Assembly: GCF_018614415.1 (NCBI RefSeq)
Contig: NZ_JAGGOO010000053.1
Span: 1-48,300 of the forward strand
Direction of reading: 5' to 3'
Length of the DNA stretch: 48,300 bases
Source of the DNA: Streptomyces sp. ISL-12
Lineage (GTDB): Bacteria; Actinomycetota; Actinomycetes; Streptomycetales; Streptomycetaceae
This document shows positions 47,929 through 48,300 of this stretch, one piece after another. The position numbers were made by a program, and so were the translations under genes. Within the stretch, counting starts at the first letter, position 1. The number at the start of each line of letters is the position of its first letter. The notes beneath the pieces are model-generated. The model was not told where the DNA came from. It was given only the letters and a program-made list of their open reading frames with translations, and ran no database searches.

Positions 47929-48300
47929 GTGCAAGCAGAACTCTCCCCGGTCATCGCGGCCACCACCCAATGGCTGACGCGCTCCTATCCGGCGTACGGC
48001 GGCGCGTTCTCCGCCGCGCTCTGCGAGGCGCAGGCCCGCCAGGCCGTGACGGTCGCGGCCCGGCTGCGCCACCCGACGCCGATGGACGCCGCGCTGGTCG
48101 GTGTGGCGGGGCCCGGTGGCTCCGCCCGGCTGGACTGGATCTCGGGCGCGGACGACGCGGTGGCCGGTGCGCAGGACGAGCACGCCTGGCGCAGCTGGGT
48201 CGACGAGGCCGTGGCGAGCTGGGCGGCCTGCCTGCTGGGCGACGCGGAGCTGGCGGGCCGAGCCGTGGCCGCGCTCACCGATGACGGCGTGGTGGGGGTG
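47929..48300 (+). CDS. Hypothetical protein (N-terminal part, runs off the window)
   Basis: An open frame of 124 codons without a stop to the right edge. It starts VQAELSPVIAATTQWLTRSYPAY and includes AALCEAQARQAVTVAARLRH and DAALVGVAGPGG. It is helical, soluble and rich in Ala and Trp, and no family is recognised. The GTG at 47929 is the likely start, though no clear ribosome binding site is seen. Coding is supported by the codon-position GC pattern and absence of stops. It is divergent from the ArsB-like permease gene. Confidence 0.62.
   Translation, partial: MQAELSPVIAATTQWLTRSYPAYGGAFSAALCEAQARQAVTVAARLRHPTPMDAALVGVAGPGGSARLDWISGADDAVAGAQDEHAWRSWVDEAVASWAACLLGDAELAGRAVAALTDDGVVGV

Noticed and set aside
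47704..48183. Minus-strand frame at the right edge
   Set aside because: Arg-rich shadow of the plus-strand hypothetical gene starting at 47929, with no protein-like features.

Overview
The window is high-GC DNA with GTG starts, 1-4 nt start/stop overlaps and gene families typical of Streptomyces: a DUF5133 protein, GlgE/GlgX, a SigB/F-type sigma factor, an ANTAR protein, SpoIIE-type PP2C phosphatases and DmdR/IdeR-like iron boxes. Most of it is chromosomal accessory and stress metabolism. The centre is a complete-looking catecholate siderophore locus.

Left part (1-9963): the 5' part of glgE and a DUF5133 gene (minus), divergent from an ATP-binding regulator coupled to glgX (plus). These are followed by a VOC protein, an ANTAR protein, a SigB-family sigma factor, a hypothetical beta-sandwich protein, a solitary hemC, a secreted Nep1-like (NLP) protein with a strong terminator, and an ATP-dependent DNA ligase.

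Centre (10110-28428): an iron-regulated enterobactin-type locus. Iron box B (26170-26188) lies between two divergent units. Leftward runs a roughly 11.7 kb operon: enterochelin-esterase-like gene, siderophore-binding lipoprotein, entA, entC, entE, isochorismatase, free-standing aryl carrier protein, a one-module NRPS (C-A-T-TE), a short MbtH protein and a Sfp-type PPTase. Rightward run two FecCD permeases. The NRPS adenylation pocket reads D-V-W-H-F-S-L-V-D-K, which is the EntF serine code, and EntE has the N/S pocket typical of 2,3-dihydroxybenzoate. The expected product is therefore cyclic tri-(DHB-Ser), enterobactin, or a close relative. Iron box A (13098-13116) lies between a second esterase paralogue (plus) and a leftward pair: a surface protein with four Ig-like repeats, and a secreted YncE-like beta-propeller. 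This pair is the least explained part of the locus and the best candidate for an undescribed cell-surface component of siderophore handling. No ABC ATPase is present, and an MFS transporter at the right edge survives only as a C-terminal fragment beside a 41-bp tandem duplication.

Right part (29011-48300): DoxX and PrxQ-type peroxiredoxin (coupled), a PAS-GAF-PP2C-HATPase phosphatase, aldo/keto reductase, TauD-type dioxygenase, metallophosphoesterase, MHYT membrane sensor, dienelactone hydrolase, YciO/Sua5-like protein and a PucR-type regulator. Next is a tetR-SDR-ADH operon with a double palindromic operator, then a small helical protein, a catalase and a fructosamine-kinase gene broken by two frameshifts. 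A small hypothetical gene, an ArsB/SLC13-type permease probably starting at CTG, and a partial hypothetical gene at the right edge complete the window. No tRNA, rRNA, CRISPR array or insertion sequence was recognised.
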